From Granulicella aggregans (lineage in GTDB: Bacteria > Acidobacteriota > Terriglobia > Terriglobales > Acidobacteriaceae): a stretch of 64,000 nt of DNA. A model generated the notes under the pieces. That model was given only the letters and a program-made list of their open reading frames with translations. It was not told the DNA's origin and searched no databases. Both the position numbers and the translations under genes were made by a program. Positions 52,753 to 61,063 of the stretch are shown here, piece after piece; positions within the stretch are counted from its first letter, which is position 1; every line of letters begins with the position of its first letter. Location: NCBI RefSeq assembly GCF_025685565.1, contig NZ_JAGSYE010000004.1, positions 62,001 through 126,000 of the forward strand, given 5' to 3'.

Positions 52753-55272
52753 CTACTGCTCCAGTAGCCAAACCTCGGCTACCTGTCTTCCGCGCCCACT
52801 GCCGCCGCTGCCATCAGGACCGATCCAGCTGAGGCTCAACTTGCCGTCGGCGACTGCTCGCTCTGGGATTGAAAACTCAACCGTCTCAGGGTTGGACTTG
52901 CGAAGGCGGGCAGGATGGATCTCCACGCTGCCATTTGCGACAAGGCGGAGCGGCAAGGCATAGTCTTCACCTGCATAAGTGACGCGCAGCAGATAGGAGC
53001 GGCGCGGGTCGAGACCGTTGTACTTCAGCTCGAGCCGCGTCTCATAGAGCGTCTCCGCATAATCGAGCCATGAGAGCCGCCAGCCGTCGGCTAGCGTGCG
53101 GTCGGCTATCCCGTCGATAGCGGTCTCATACATCTCTGGATCGCTTTGCCAGACCGCACCGCGCACCAGGTGTGGCTCCGCCGCAGGATCGCCGAGATCG
53201 TCGTAGATCGCTCTTGGCGAGGGCTCGCTCCAGTGTGCGATGCGATGCAAAGCCGCGGTGCGAGCCGTCTCCCCCGGAAGCTTCAATGCTTCATCCATCG
53301 CATGGTTCAGCCACGCCGACTCAATCAGCGGCGTATCGACGCGGTCGAGATTGGCACCGCGCTCCCAGTTCGATGCACCATAGAGCTTCACGCTGAGTTG
53401 AATGCCTATGTTGTGGAACAGCAGTCCCGCCAGCGTAAACAGCCGGTCGTGTTCGCTCTGTTCCATCGCATCAGGAGCGCTGCCGTCGAGCATCTTGCGC
53501 GCAACAGCAACTCGGCCGGCACTCGGTCCGGTGTTCGCATCCAAAGCAGCAAGTGCCTCGGCCTCGCTTTTGCGTTCGCGGCGGAGTTTGCGCTGCAGAT
53601 AGTCGTCGTAGATCCCGCGATAGAGCAGCATCTCCCATGCACCGTTGCCTTCGGTCTGAATTGGCGTTGATTCTCGTTGAAGGGTCTCAAGCGTTTGCAC
53701 TGTTCGAGGTATTTGAGGGTTCATCTCCAGAGGTCCCAGCCAATTATCTTCAAGTCCCTTTATGGCGTTGACCGCAAGCTGCCGCTGGATTCCGTCGCGA
53801 TGGAGGAAGAAACTGGCGTACTCGCTCAGGATCGTGTCCACGGGTGTCTTCGAGGACCATCCAAGCTGGCTCCAGACAATCTTGTTTACGTCGTCGTTCA
53901 CCCCTTCGGAGTAGGTGACGAAGCCGCTGTGAAGCGATTCGAAGTGGTGATAGATGGAATCGAAAGCGGCCGGTCGCGGGCAGACCGGCTCCCGTCCTTC
54001 GGTGAGCGCGAAGATCGGGTCCCACTGTGGGACGGGAAACTGTGCGTGCATCGTATGCGCAATGTCGGGATAAAACTGCATCGCGTACCGAGTGGGGATG
54101 CGCTTGCGCTGGGTAAAGAAGCTGTCACGCGACTGCGGACCAAAGAAGACTCCGGTAAGCCACTGAGGACGAGCATCAAGTAACTTGTAAAACTCTTCGT
54201 ATCGGTCGCGATCAAATCCCTGCGCCGAGACCCAGATCTTTGCTCCAGGGTGGTACCGGTGCAGCACCTCCGCCTCGCGAGCCAGCAGCGGGAACAGCAC
54301 TTCCGGCGGAGTGTGGCCGGGGTCGCCCCCTGGAACATAAAGCGCATCGAGCCGGGGCATCGCGCGGACAAGCGCTTCGAAGTCCTTTAGCTCAGCTTCA
54401 ACAGCCGCTGGGTCCGTGTAGTTCTTACGTATCTCCGGATAGTAGAGGTCGCAGTCCAAGCCATACTTCGCAAGGATCTTTGAGATGCCAAGCAGGGTAT
54501 CGAGCGCCGGCGCAGGGAACAGCGGGCTGGTTGGCTGATCGTCCGAGACTGGAGCGATCAGCTGGATCGTATTCGTTCCGAAGATCGCCAGATCGCGAAT
54601 GCCTTGCTCGAACTGCGCCAAGGTCCAGGCGTCATAGGTGTTGTTCTTTAACCTGTAGCCGATCTGGTGCCCGCGGACGGGCTTTTCGGGCGCTTCGAAG
54701 ACCAGAAGATGGGGCGGAACCTCAGCGCCAGTCTCGTTGAAGCGGATGTGTCGTAGCAGCCAGCCCGCCCCGAAAAGTTCGCCACGGTCGTCGTTGCCCG
54801 CGACAACGGTCAGTCGTCCGGGGAATGTGATGATGCTGAACCCTTCGGCGTGCTCGGTCGGGTGCAGCGATTTGAGCTCCCGATGCCATTTTGCAGCGAG
54901 ATTCGCAGGCAGCAAGGAGGGAACCGCAGCTCGATTTGCAAGGACAACAGTCTCCGTCTCGCCATTGCTTGAGGCAAATGGCCCGGTTTCGATCTCAGCG
55001 GCTCTCCCTCCGATCGTGCGCCGGGCAGCTTCCTCGACGAGCATCATAGTCGCCGCTCTCTCCTGAGAAGTCTGGTTCCGCGAGACCACCACGCGAAATG
55101 GCGCGCTTGACGCGAACGCCAGCGGCACGCCGAAGAAAAGCACAGTCGTGAACAGCGCTCCGAGATGAAACTGAAGGCGAACACTGCGGTCAGGCGAGGC
55201 GCATGCCTGATTGTTTCTTCGTAATATGCTCATTTTGTTGCGACGATAGCACAGGATCGATTCATTCTGCAT
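52753..55272 (-). CDS. exported glycosidase-like protein (GH20/GH67-type N-terminal fold), specificity unknown
   Basis: A protein of 839 aa; an alternative ATG lies at 55233. A signal/TM segment spans about 33-55 (FHLGALFTTVLFFGVPLAFA). Residues about 60-190 resemble the zincin-like N-terminal domain shared by GH20, GH67, GH84 and GH115 enzymes (VVSRNQTSQERAATMMLVEEA ... VAGNDDRGELFGAGWLLRHI). A TIM-barrel-like region follows (RGHQIGYRLKNNTYDAW; IFGTNTIQLIAPVSDD; LYVPGGDPGHTPPEVLFPL). I cannot place it in a numbered GH family. The beta-rich end resembles a carbohydrate-binding sandwich. It is divergent from a TonB receptor with two TGTCGACA sites between, so sugar-acid or glucuronyl chemistry is a fair guess. 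Confidence 0.6.
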   Translation of the reverse strand: MQNESILCYRRNKMSILRRNNQACASPDRSVRLQFHLGALFTTVLFFGVPLAFASSAPFRVVVSRNQTSQERAATMMLVEEAARRTIGGRAAEIETGPFASSNGETETVVLANRAAVPSLLPANLAAKWHRELKSLHPTEHAEGFSIITFPGRLTVVAGNDDRGELFGAGWLLRHIRFNETGAEVPPHLLVFEAPEKPVRGHQIGYRLKNNTYDAWTLAQFEQGIRDLAIFGTNTIQLIAPVSDDQPTSPLFPAPALDTLLGISKILAKYGLDCDLYYPEIRKNYTDPAAVEAELKDFEALVRAMPRLDALYVPGGDPGHTPPEVLFPLLAREAEVLHRYHPGAKIWVSAQGFDRDRYEEFYKLLDARPQWLTGVFFGPQSRDSFFTQRKRIPTRYAMQFYPDIAHTMHAQFPVPQWDPIFALTEGREPVCPRPAAFDSIYHHFESLHSGFVTYSEGVNDDVNKIVWSQLGWSSKTPVDTILSEYASFFLHRDGIQRQLAVNAIKGLEDNWLGPLEMNPQIPRTVQTLETLQRESTPIQTEGNGAWEMLLYRGIYDDYLQRKLRRERKSEAEALAALDANTGPSAGRVAVARKMLDGSAPDAMEQSEHDRLFTLAGLLFHNIGIQLSVKLYGASNWERGANLDRVDTPLIESAWLNHAMDEALKLPGETARTAALHRIAHWSEPSPRAIYDDLGDPAAEPHLVRGAVWQSDPEMYETAIDGIADRTLADGWRLSWLDYAETLYETRLELKYNGLDPRRSYLLRVTYAGEDYALPLRLVANGSVEIHPARLRKSNPETVEFSIPERAVADGKLSLSWIGPDGSGGSGRGRQVAEVWLLEQ

Positions 55273-55289
55273 AGCCTATCCTAAAAATA

Positions 55290-55318
55290 TGTCGACAAAA
55301 AATATGTAATTGTCGACA
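55290..55318. promoter_or_regulatory. two TGTCGACA palindromes, candidate GntR operators
   Basis: TGTCGACA occurs at 55290-55297 and 55311-55318, exactly 21 bp apart (two DNA turns), in the AT-rich region between the divergent glycosidase-like and TonB receptor genes. The second site in reverse reads CTGTCGACAATT, the same 12 bases as the site upstream of the GntR gene at about 60048-60059. Confidence 0.65.
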
Positions 55319-55479
55319 GATTTTGCTTGCATCTCGCTCCTTCGTGCCTTAGTTTTACAAAAACGTTCACCCGCGCTATTTCTACTCAGCAAATTGTCCA
55401 CAATCTGCTCAATAGTCCAAAAACTCTTGAGCGATGGATGGTTGCAGGTGCGTGGAGCGAAGACGAATGAGGAGGCAAC

Positions 55480-58400
55480 ATGCGCAATTTGGTACTCAAG
55501 CTGAGCCTGGTGGTAGTTCTTGTCCTATACGCTGGCTTCTCCGCCATTGGCCAGACCATCACCGGCGATATCGTTGGCACGGTCACGGACCCCAGCGGAG
55601 CCGTAGTGGCAGGTGCAAAGGTTACGGCCACCAACGTTGCGACGAATGTTGCCACATCGGCCACAACGAATCAGGATGGCGTCTACAGCATCCGCTTTCT
55701 GCAGATCGGCACGTACAAGGTCTCGGTGACGTCGAAGGGCTTTACCACGCTGGAGACCACTCCGTTCCTGCTTGAGGTTGCCCAGGTTGCTAAGGTGGAT
55801 GCAAAGCTGAAGCTGGGTAGCGAGGCGAGTGTCCAGGTGAACTCGCAACTGGCACCCATCCTGAACACGGAGAACGGCACGATCAGCACCAACATTCCCG
55901 CTACGCTGATCAACGATCTGCCGGTAAACGGCCACAGTTTCATGGAGCTTGCGCAGTTTGCGCCGGGTGTCTCGGTCGGCGACCAGAACCAGTGGAACGG
56001 CGCTACAGGCAGCCCAAACAACTCCGGCGAGCGTCCTCAGAGCTTTGCCACCTTGCCGAACATCAACGGCAACCGCACCTACAACAACAACTACTACATC
56101 GACGGCATCGAGAACACGGACAGCGGCGCAGATTTGGGGAACGGCTTCGGCGAGCCTATCTACGATCCGGACCCGGATTCGCTGGAGTCGGTAAATATCT
56201 TTACCAGTTCCGCTCCGGCCGAGTTCGGGAACGCGACGGGCGGTCAGATTGTGTCAGTGCTGAAGAGCGGAACGAACCAGTTCCACGGCAGTGCGTCAGG
56301 CTACCTGCAGAACTATCTGATGGACGCGAATACCTTCGGCAACAAGCGCAACTACAACGTCATCAGTGCGACCAGTACCACGCCTGGCACCATCACGCCG
56401 CGAAGCCCTTACACGCAGACGATCTACTCCGGCACGTTTGGCGGACCTGTTGTGATTCCGAAGCTCTTCAATGGAAAGAACAAACTCTTCTTCTTTGCGG
56501 ACTATCAGGGCTACTTCAAGCCAAGCGGATCGATTAGCCAGACGAACGTGGCGCTGAATGCGTGGCGTGGAAACACGACGAGCAACGACCCTAACGATCC
56601 CAGTGTCTCGCCGCTGGCCGGCTATGCATACTTCGGCAGTGCGTTGGGTAAACAGCTCTACGATTCGCAGAACGGTTTCGCCCCCTTCAACCAGACGATC
56701 AACGGAACGACCTATCAGAACCTGGTGCCGATCAAGAACCCGGTGGCGACGTACCTGTTTGCGCACCCCAACCTATATCCGCTTGCCAACACGCCGATCA
56801 CCGGCCTGATCCAGAACGGATACACGGGCACGGTCAAGTCGCTGACGGAGAACAACCAGTTCGACGTGAAAATGGACTACTCGCCGACGGACAACGATCG
56901 CATATCCGGCAGCTTCTCCTACAGCAACGCGCACGACGGTCAGTCGCAGTTTCTGACTCCTGTCTCGTTTCCGACGCTCAGCTACTTTCCCTACAAGGCG
57001 CTTCGGCTCAACTACGTCCATACTTTCTCTGCTTCTGTCGTGAACGAGTTCCGCATTGGGTTGACGAGGAATCACTACAACCAGCTGCCCGCGACGAACG
57101 CTTCATTTGGTGCCAACGGCGACGGCGTAGTCGGTATCAACTTCCCGAACCAGACCGCGCTCGGTTTCACCCAGCAGGGTTTTAGCGTCAACGGGGCGCA
57201 GGGCATCAACTCGTTCGGCACAAGCTCCGCGTTCAATACCGGGGTCGACAACACCTTCCAGTACGAAGACAACCTCACGATCCTTCGCGGACACCATACC
57301 ATCAAGGCTGGCGCGCAGCTGATCCGCTACCAGAACAACTACTTCCCCGGTGCCAACTACGGCGGCGCTTTGGGAACTCAGAGCTATACAGGGCTGTTTA
57401 CCGGTGATCCCGCAGCGGGCAGCGCTACGGGTTATGACTTCGCAGACTTCGTGCTGGGTTACGTGAGCAGTTTGACCGTATCGCAGTCGATCGGCGACGT
57501 GGGTGAGCGAGAGTACCGCTCTGCCGTCTTCGCGCAGGACGACTGGAAGATCACGCCGACCTTGACGCTGAACCTGGGTCTGCGCTACCAGTACACGCAG
57601 CCCGTTTATGAGGTGAACAATAAAATATCGAACATCAATCTTGCAACGGGCGCGATTGTCCTCGCTGGACAGGACGGCAATAGCCGCTCTCTGTACAGTC
57701 CGGTCCACAATGAGTTCAATCCCCGGCTGGGCTTCGCCTGGCAGGAACGTCCGCGTCTGGTGATTCGCGGAGGCCTGGGGATCACGACGTTTATGGACTT
57801 CAACGCTCTGAGCCACACCGGCAACTTTCCATTCACGGCGAAGGTCGCTGAGTCGGCGGTGAATCCCACGACGACCTCCGGTGGCACACCGTTTTTTACC
57901 GCAAATGGATTTCCTACGGCGACCGGCACCAACACGAACTATACAGCGTGGACGAACCTGAAGCCGCAGTTCGAGACGCAGTACGACCTCGTCAGCGAAT
58001 ATGAGTTGAGCAACACGTCGTCTTTGACGCTCGCCTATGTGGGCAACTTTGCCAACCGGCTGTTGGACGTCCGCAACCCGAATCAGTGGACGTTGATCGG
58101 TACACCTTCAAGCGCTCCTTATTTCAGCACGCTGGGCAAGGGTTCGGTAAATCTCTATGAGTCGGAGGGCGCTTCGAACTTCAACGCGGCCGAGGTCAGC
58201 TACAGGCAGCGTCCGACGCAGGGGCTGGAGCTGATCGTCAACTACACCTACTCGAAGAACCTCGCCGACACGACGGGGCCTATCGCGATCAACGATATCT
58301 CGGGGACGACGACCTTGCCTGAGGACAGTTACGACCTTCATCGGGAGTACGGCCCGGTGGGTTCGGACCAGCGCCACCAGTTTAACGGCATCGCCAACTA

Positions 58401-59097
58401 CGCGTTACCGTTTGGCAGTGGCAAACGCTTCTTCTCCGGGGCGAACCGTGCGGTCGATGAGGCGATCGGTGGTTGGAAAGTCTCGGCCAGCTCGGTGCTT
58501 CTCGGCGGATTCCCGCTGGCCATTCGCGCCGGAAGCACAGGGAACATCCTGGGCGGCGGTGGGTACATTCGGGCCCACCAGTACCGCAAGATGAAGATCG
58601 TCGGCCGGAAGTATGGCTATATCGTGGGCAACGGGCCCAATTCAGCGGGAGTTGTGGGTAACTATCTGCAGAGCTTCCCGAACAATGAGGTTCTGGCGGG
58701 AGCGTTCGGCACTGACCCGAGCGCGACCCACTCGAACTATATTGGGGCGGGCACCTGCAACAACTCTGCGCTGCAGCAGGACGACGGTTCCTGCGCCTAC
58801 GGCATTCCGTTCGTCCTGACGGAGGCAACCGGTCAGGCGCCGAACTTCAACGATACGGTACGGATCGGGACGGAACGCGCTCCCGCCTTCCGGGGAGTGG
58901 ACGGGACGCTCTCAAAGGACTTCCGGGTCTACGAGACGAACACGCTGCAGTTCCGCTGCAACGCCTACAATCTGGGCAACATCACCAGCTATAACAACCC
59001 GAACGTGATCATCAATGGCAGCAACAACTGGGGCATCGTGCAGAGCACACGGTCGCAGCAGAGGACGCTTGAACTTCAGTTGACGTACAAGTTCTAG
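55480..59097 (+). CDS. Oar-like TonB-dependent receptor, sugar locus
   Basis: A protein of 1205 aa from ATG 55480, with AGGAGG at 55470-55475. Signal peptide (LVLKLSLVVVLVLYAGFSAIGQ), a CarboxypepD_reg-like domain (GTVTDPSGAVVAGAKVTATN), plug motifs (LPVNGHSFMELAQFAPGV; YYIDGIENTDSGADLGNG; AEFGNATGGQIVSV) and a long barrel ending LELQLTYKF. It is a paralogue type of the receptor at 9.3 kb. It lies in a divergent pair with the exported glycosidase-like gene and shares TGTCGACA sites with the GntR/aldolase pair, so it probably takes up the oligosaccharide that this locus degrades. A hairpin terminator follows. Confidence 0.92.
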   Translation: MRNLVLKLSLVVVLVLYAGFSAIGQTITGDIVGTVTDPSGAVVAGAKVTATNVATNVATSATTNQDGVYSIRFLQIGTYKVSVTSKGFTTLETTPFLLEVAQVAKVDAKLKLGSEASVQVNSQLAPILNTENGTISTNIPATLINDLPVNGHSFMELAQFAPGVSVGDQNQWNGATGSPNNSGERPQSFATLPNINGNRTYNNNYYIDGIENTDSGADLGNGFGEPIYDPDPDSLESVNIFTSSAPAEFGNATGGQIVSVLKSGTNQFHGSASGYLQNYLMDANTFGNKRNYNVISATSTTPGTITPRSPYTQTIYSGTFGGPVVIPKLFNGKNKLFFFADYQGYFKPSGSISQTNVALNAWRGNTTSNDPNDPSVSPLAGYAYFGSALGKQLYDSQNGFAPFNQTINGTTYQNLVPIKNPVATYLFAHPNLYPLANTPITGLIQNGYTGTVKSLTENNQFDVKMDYSPTDNDRISGSFSYSNAHDGQSQFLTPVSFPTLSYFPYKALRLNYVHTFSASVVNEFRIGLTRNHYNQLPATNASFGANGDGVVGINFPNQTALGFTQQGFSVNGAQGINSFGTSSAFNTGVDNTFQYEDNLTILRGHHTIKAGAQLIRYQNNYFPGANYGGALGTQSYTGLFTGDPAAGSATGYDFADFVLGYVSSLTVSQSIGDVGEREYRSAVFAQDDWKITPTLTLNLGLRYQYTQPVYEVNNKISNINLATGAIVLAGQDGNSRSLYSPVHNEFNPRLGFAWQERPRLVIRGGLGITTFMDFNALSHTGNFPFTAKVAESAVNPTTTSGGTPFFTANGFPTATGTNTNYTAWTNLKPQFETQYDLVSEYELSNTSSLTLAYVGNFANRLLDVRNPNQWTLIGTPSSAPYFSTLGKGSVNLYESEGASNFNAAEVSYRQRPTQGLELIVNYTYSKNLADTTGPIAINDISGTTTLPEDSYDLHREYGPVGSDQRHQFNGIANYALPFGSGKRFFSGANRAVDEAIGGWKVSASSVLLGGFPLAIRAGSTGNILGGGGYIRAHQYRKMKIVGRKYGYIVGNGPNSAGVVGNYLQSFPNNEVLAGAFGTDPSATHSNYIGAGTCNNSALQQDDGSCAYGIPFVLTEATGQAPNFNDTVRIGTERAPAFRGVDGTLSKDFRVYETNTLQFRCNAYNLGNITSYNNPNVIINGSNNWGIVQSTRSQQRTLELQLTYKF

Positions 59098-59111
59098 TGC
59101 CTTCAATTAGG

Positions 59112-59160
59112 CCGGGGTCGTGCGCTCGCCAATTCCTATACGGATGAGACATGACCCCGG
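59112..59160 (+). terminator. terminator hairpin after the TonB receptor
   Basis: CCGGGGTCGTG (59112-59122) pairs with CATGACCCCGG (59150-59160), 11 bp with one G-T pair, followed by ttgttcctg. It lies 15 bp after the receptor stop, between convergent genes. Confidence 0.65.
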
Positions 59161-59211
59161 TTGTTCCTGCGCCGGATGAACCGAAGTATCTTGTCCCGAT
59201 TTAGTTCGGCG

Positions 59212-59991
59212 CTACGTGGCCGCGAACTCGATCGGGTAGTTGCGCAGGGCGTTCTCCCGCTTCCAGAAGTCGAACTCTTCGAGGCGCTCCTTCAGGCTGG
59301 TGTGAATATGTGCCGAAAGATAGCTCACAGCATCGTCCGCCCGGCCCTCCGCGACCGCCTGAACGATCGAGAGATGCTGCCGGTGGATCTCTTCGAGTTT
59401 CTCGACCTCATGGCCCGACCGCCGCATGGCGAAGATCCGGACCAGCAGTCGCGTGTCGACGACGATCCGCTGCATCCGCACGTTCTGCGCCGAGAGAACC
59501 AGCATCGAGTGAAACTTCATGTCCAGGTTGGAATATCTGGTCGTCTGCTCCTCGTTCAATGCCCGTTCGCCGCTCATCCGCAAATGATCCAGCATCGCCT
59601 GCAGCTCACCCAGGCACTCCTGCAGTTGCGCGTAACTCCTCGCCGGAAGACCGCGTTGCGCCACCTTGTGCACGGCATAAATCTCCAGCGCCTCACGCAC
59701 CTCGTAGAGGTCAATGATGTCTTCTCGTTTAAGATCTACCACCACAGCGCTCCGGTTGGGTGCCTGCTCCAGCAGGCCGTCGGCGATCAGTTGCGCGATC
59801 GCCTCCCGCACCGGAGATCGGCTCGTCCCCAGGTCACGCGACAACTGCAACTCAGAGATCACCTGGCCGCCTGGAAGCTCGCCCCGACTGACCTGTTCAT
59901 GAACGTGGTTATAGATTCTTTGCTTCGCCGGCACGGCGTTCGTCTCTGCCGTTCTCTTTTTGGAAACCCTCTTGATTGTCACTGGCGTCAT
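59212..59991 (-). CDS. GntR-family (FadR/FCD type) transcriptional regulator
   Basis: I chose ATG 59991 (MTPVTIKRVSKKRTAE, 259 aa) because GGAG sits nine bases before it; ATG 60006 is an alternative. The open frame to 60507 would cover the divergent aldolase gene and is not credible. The winged helix is at about 20-85 (VISELQLSRDLGTSRSPVREAIAQL), and the all-helical FCD ligand domain follows (YEVREALEIYAVHKVA ... HSMLVLSAQNVRMQRIV ... EIHRQHLSIVQAV). FCD regulators sense sugar acids or organic acids, often through a metal. It probably binds TGTCGACA, 58 bp upstream of its own start and at two sites before the TonB receptor. Confidence 0.9.
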   Translation of the reverse strand: MTPVTIKRVSKKRTAETNAVPAKQRIYNHVHEQVSRGELPGGQVISELQLSRDLGTSRSPVREAIAQLIADGLLEQAPNRSAVVVDLKREDIIDLYEVREALEIYAVHKVAQRGLPARSYAQLQECLGELQAMLDHLRMSGERALNEEQTTRYSNLDMKFHSMLVLSAQNVRMQRIVVDTRLLVRIFAMRRSGHEVEKLEEIHRQHLSIVQAVAEGRADDAVSYLSAHIHTSLKERLEEFDFWKRENALRNYPIEFAAT

Positions 59992-60048
59992 CCCAACCTG
60001 CTCCATACTCGTAACGTGCTCCGCATCAGCACCTCTAATCGATAAAAC

Positions 60049-60056
60049 TGTCGACA
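60049..60056. promoter_or_regulatory. TGTCGACA palindrome between gntR-type and aldolase genes
   Basis: The perfect 8-nt palindrome lies in the divergent control region, within CTGTCGACAATT, which is shared with the inverted site at 55311-55318. It is the likely autoregulatory operator of the GntR-type regulator. Confidence 0.65.
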
Positions 60057-60144
60057 ATTCGTCGTCAAAACGATCATAACAAGCGCAATTCTGGAGGTCC
60101 CCATCCATTCTGCCCATCCCAGTCAACGCCCACTCGTCACGGGA

Positions 60145-61023
60145 GTGTTCGCAGCCATGACGGTTCCTCGTACCAACGACGGAGTCGTGGAGATTGCTGC
60201 CTTCGCGCATCACATGGAGTTTCTCCTGCGCTGCGGTATCACCGGCTTCGCACTCAACGGCGCAACCGGAGAGTACTGCCTCACCTCGCCTCAAGAGCTT
60301 GGGGAGATGCTGCGCAAGGCCCGGGAACTCGGCGGCGCCGACGTCACGCTTCTGAGTGGTATCGGCGGCGCCGGTTTTCATCAGGTCTCCCGACTGCTCG
60401 AAACCGCTCAGGCGTCCGGTGCCGACGGGCTTCTCCTGCCCATGCCTCACTTCTTCCCTTACGGACAAGGCGATCTCGACACCTTTGTTCGCGAAGTCGC
60501 ACAGCACGCATCCTTACCTGTGCTGCTCTACGATCTGCCAGGCTTCACAACGCCGCTTAATTCTGAGACCGTTCTTCGCCTCGTCCAGGAGCTCCCACAA
60601 ATTATCGGTCTTAAGGACAGCAGCGGATCGCTGCTCACGTTGCATCGCCTGAAGGCGAGCGTTCCGGGAGCGAACTGCGTGGTCGGCAACGACTCCGCGC
60701 TCTTCGGAGCTCTTTCGGAGTCAGTCTGCGATGGCGTCGTCTCCGGAGTCGCCTGCGTCCTGCCCGAACTCATGCAGGCCTTCTATCGCGAAGCGAGGAC
60801 CGCACCCCATAGTGACAACGCCCTAGCTCTGAAGGGGCATCTCGATCGATTCATCGAATGGCTTGGACAATTCCCGGTTCCCTGGGGTCTGAAGATCATC
60901 GCCGAGGAACGCCGGCTCAGCGCGGCGGACTTTCCCTTTCCTTTGTCGCCGGAAAGCACAAGGGCCCGTTCGCAGTTCATCGAATGGTTCCGTGCCAGCA
61001 AACCCGATCTGATGATCGAATAA
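60145..61023 (+). CDS. DapA/NanA-family aldolase (dihydrodipicolinate synthase-like)
   Basis: A Schiff-base class I aldolase fold of about 292-306 aa: LNGATGEYCLTSPQE (pyruvate-carboxylate loop), LLYDLPGFTTPL (the catalytic Tyr) and GLKDSSGSL (the catalytic Lys). In sugar-acid loci such enzymes cleave or dehydrate 2-keto-3-deoxy acids or sialic acids, which fits better here than lysine synthesis. The start is doubtful. GTG 60145 cuts into the first strand (PLVTGVFAAM), while GGAGG at 60093-60097 stands five bases before an in-frame ATC at 60103, where family proteins would begin. It is divergent from the GntR-type regulator and convergent with the MFS gene. Confidence 0.85.
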   Translation: MFAAMTVPRTNDGVVEIAAFAHHMEFLLRCGITGFALNGATGEYCLTSPQELGEMLRKARELGGADVTLLSGIGGAGFHQVSRLLETAQASGADGLLLPMPHFFPYGQGDLDTFVREVAQHASLPVLLYDLPGFTTPLNSETVLRLVQELPQIIGLKDSSGSLLTLHRLKASVPGANCVVGNDSALFGALSESVCDGVVSGVACVLPELMQAFYREARTAPHSDNALALKGHLDRFIEWLGQFPVPWGLKIIAEERRLSAADFPFPLSPESTRARSQFIEWFRASKPDLMIE

Positions 61024-61063
61024 CTAACGCAAAGCCAGGTGCCCTATCCAGCGCCCCAATCTC

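Noticed and set aside
60007..60507. N-terminal extension of the GntR-type regulator
   Set aside because: It would overlap the control region and the divergent aldolase gene and adds no domain. GntR proteins begin just before the winged helix.
60145..61023. Lysine-pathway DapA
   Set aside because: The fold is right, but the gene lies between a GntR-type regulator and a sugar-acid-like transporter. Catabolic aldolase is the better reading.
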